From Clostridia bacterium (GTDB lineage Bacteria > Bacillota_A > Clostridia > TANB77 > CAG-508): a stretch of DNA of 5,959 nt. The position numbers and the translations under genes are program-made. The stretch's first letter is position 1; each line of letters starts with the position of its first letter. The stretch covers positions 1 to 5,959 of the forward strand of contig JAGATI010000144.1 in the NCBI GenBank assembly GCA_017621295.1, given 5' to 3'. The notes under the pieces are model-generated. The model saw nothing but the letters and a program-made list of their open reading frames with translations, did not search any database and had not been told where the DNA came from. Shown here piece by piece: positions 5,657-5,959 of the stretch.

Positions 5657-5959
5657 TTTTTGTTTTGTATATCATTTTGACAATTCGTTGTTTGTAATTC
5701 TTTATATTTGTGGTATTTCTTGTCATATTTTCGATATTTTTGTCGTTTCTTGTCTTACTGTTTTTAAATTAATTTTATTTTTTATTTATTTTATATAATC
5801 TCACTTTTATTTGATTTTACAATTATTTTTTTATAATTATTTTTTTAATTTACCTTTATTTAATTATATATTTTTTGCTTTCATTTTATTTTAATATTTT
5901 TAACTTTATTTATTTCTTATTAAAATCGATTTATTTTATTTTTCTATTTTATTTATATA
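5657..5959. other. Extremely AT-rich, T-biased region upstream of mnmG
   Basis: No ORF with coding character on either strand. By hand count 5761-5959 holds 130 T, 54 A and 15 G+C on the plus strand, so the minus strand is strongly A-rich. At 5721-5760 successive 10-base blocks begin TGTC, TCGA, TGTC, TGTC, giving a loose 10-bp periodicity, and TTTCTTGTC occurs at 5716-5724 and 5746-5754. This could be curved DNA. The mnmG promoter should lie here; the best candidate is an extended -10-like TGATATACA on the minus strand (5674-5666) without a good -35, so it is not called. No cluster of DnaA boxes was found. Confidence 0.4.
5704..5720. repeat. 17-mer shared with 60-76 (direct repeat)
   Basis: ATATTTGTGGTATTTCT here matches ATATTTTTGGTATTTCT at 60-76 in 16 of 17 positions, in the same orientation. 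Both copies are followed at some distance by CTTACTGT (5754-5761 and 94-101). Both lie upstream of minus-strand genes: about 84 bases before mnmG and about 48 bases before the gene starting at 12. It may be a shared operator or leader element, or chance in low-complexity sequence. Confidence 0.35.

Overview
The window is a very AT-rich (intergenic stretches down to about 7-8% G+C by hand count) bacterial chromosome segment. Every convincing gene lies on the minus strand, so transcription runs from right to left. Gene content and order (mnmG, rsmG, parA, parB, then a DUF4446 protein) point to a low-GC Firmicute. The DUF4446 gene after parB suggests the Clostridia or a close relative. Genes read normally in the standard bacterial code (TGG for Trp, strong GGAGG-type ribosome binding sites), so this is not a UGA-Trp mollicute. 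This set of genes commonly lies near the replication origin in Firmicutes, but no DnaA box cluster or dnaA gene is visible here.

Layout from right to left. 5621-5959: gene-free, strongly T-biased sequence, with a parS-like palindrome just before the mnmG ribosome binding site. 3749-5620: mnmG, tRNA wobble-uridine modification. 3024-3740: rsmG, 16S rRNA m7G methyltransferase, whose ribosome binding site overlaps the mnmG stop codon. 2628-3023: a 396-nt gap where noc sits in Bacillus. It holds a large nested inverted repeat and a good promoter for the next operon. 1830-2627: parA (soj). 931-1797: parB (spo0J). 407-901: a membrane-anchored DUF4446 protein. 357-405: a 17-bp perfect inverted repeat directly after that stop codon, probably the end of the operon. 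13-356: a leader region ending in a long hairpin that would pair with the start codon of one more minus-strand gene, of which only four codons are in the window.

Two transcription units are likely: mnmG-rsmG, for translation fidelity, and parA-parB-DUF4446, for chromosome segregation. ParB loads at parS sites as a CTP-dependent clamp, and ParA is its ATPase partner. The DUF4446 protein has one N-terminal membrane helix and a coiled coil. Its role is unknown, but its position suggests a link to ParAB or the cell envelope. The coding genes look ordinary and intact. The parts worth a second look are non-coding: the start-sequestering leader hairpin, the nested repeat that replaces noc, the degenerate parS upstream of mnmG, and a 17-mer shared (16/17) by the two outer intergenic regions.
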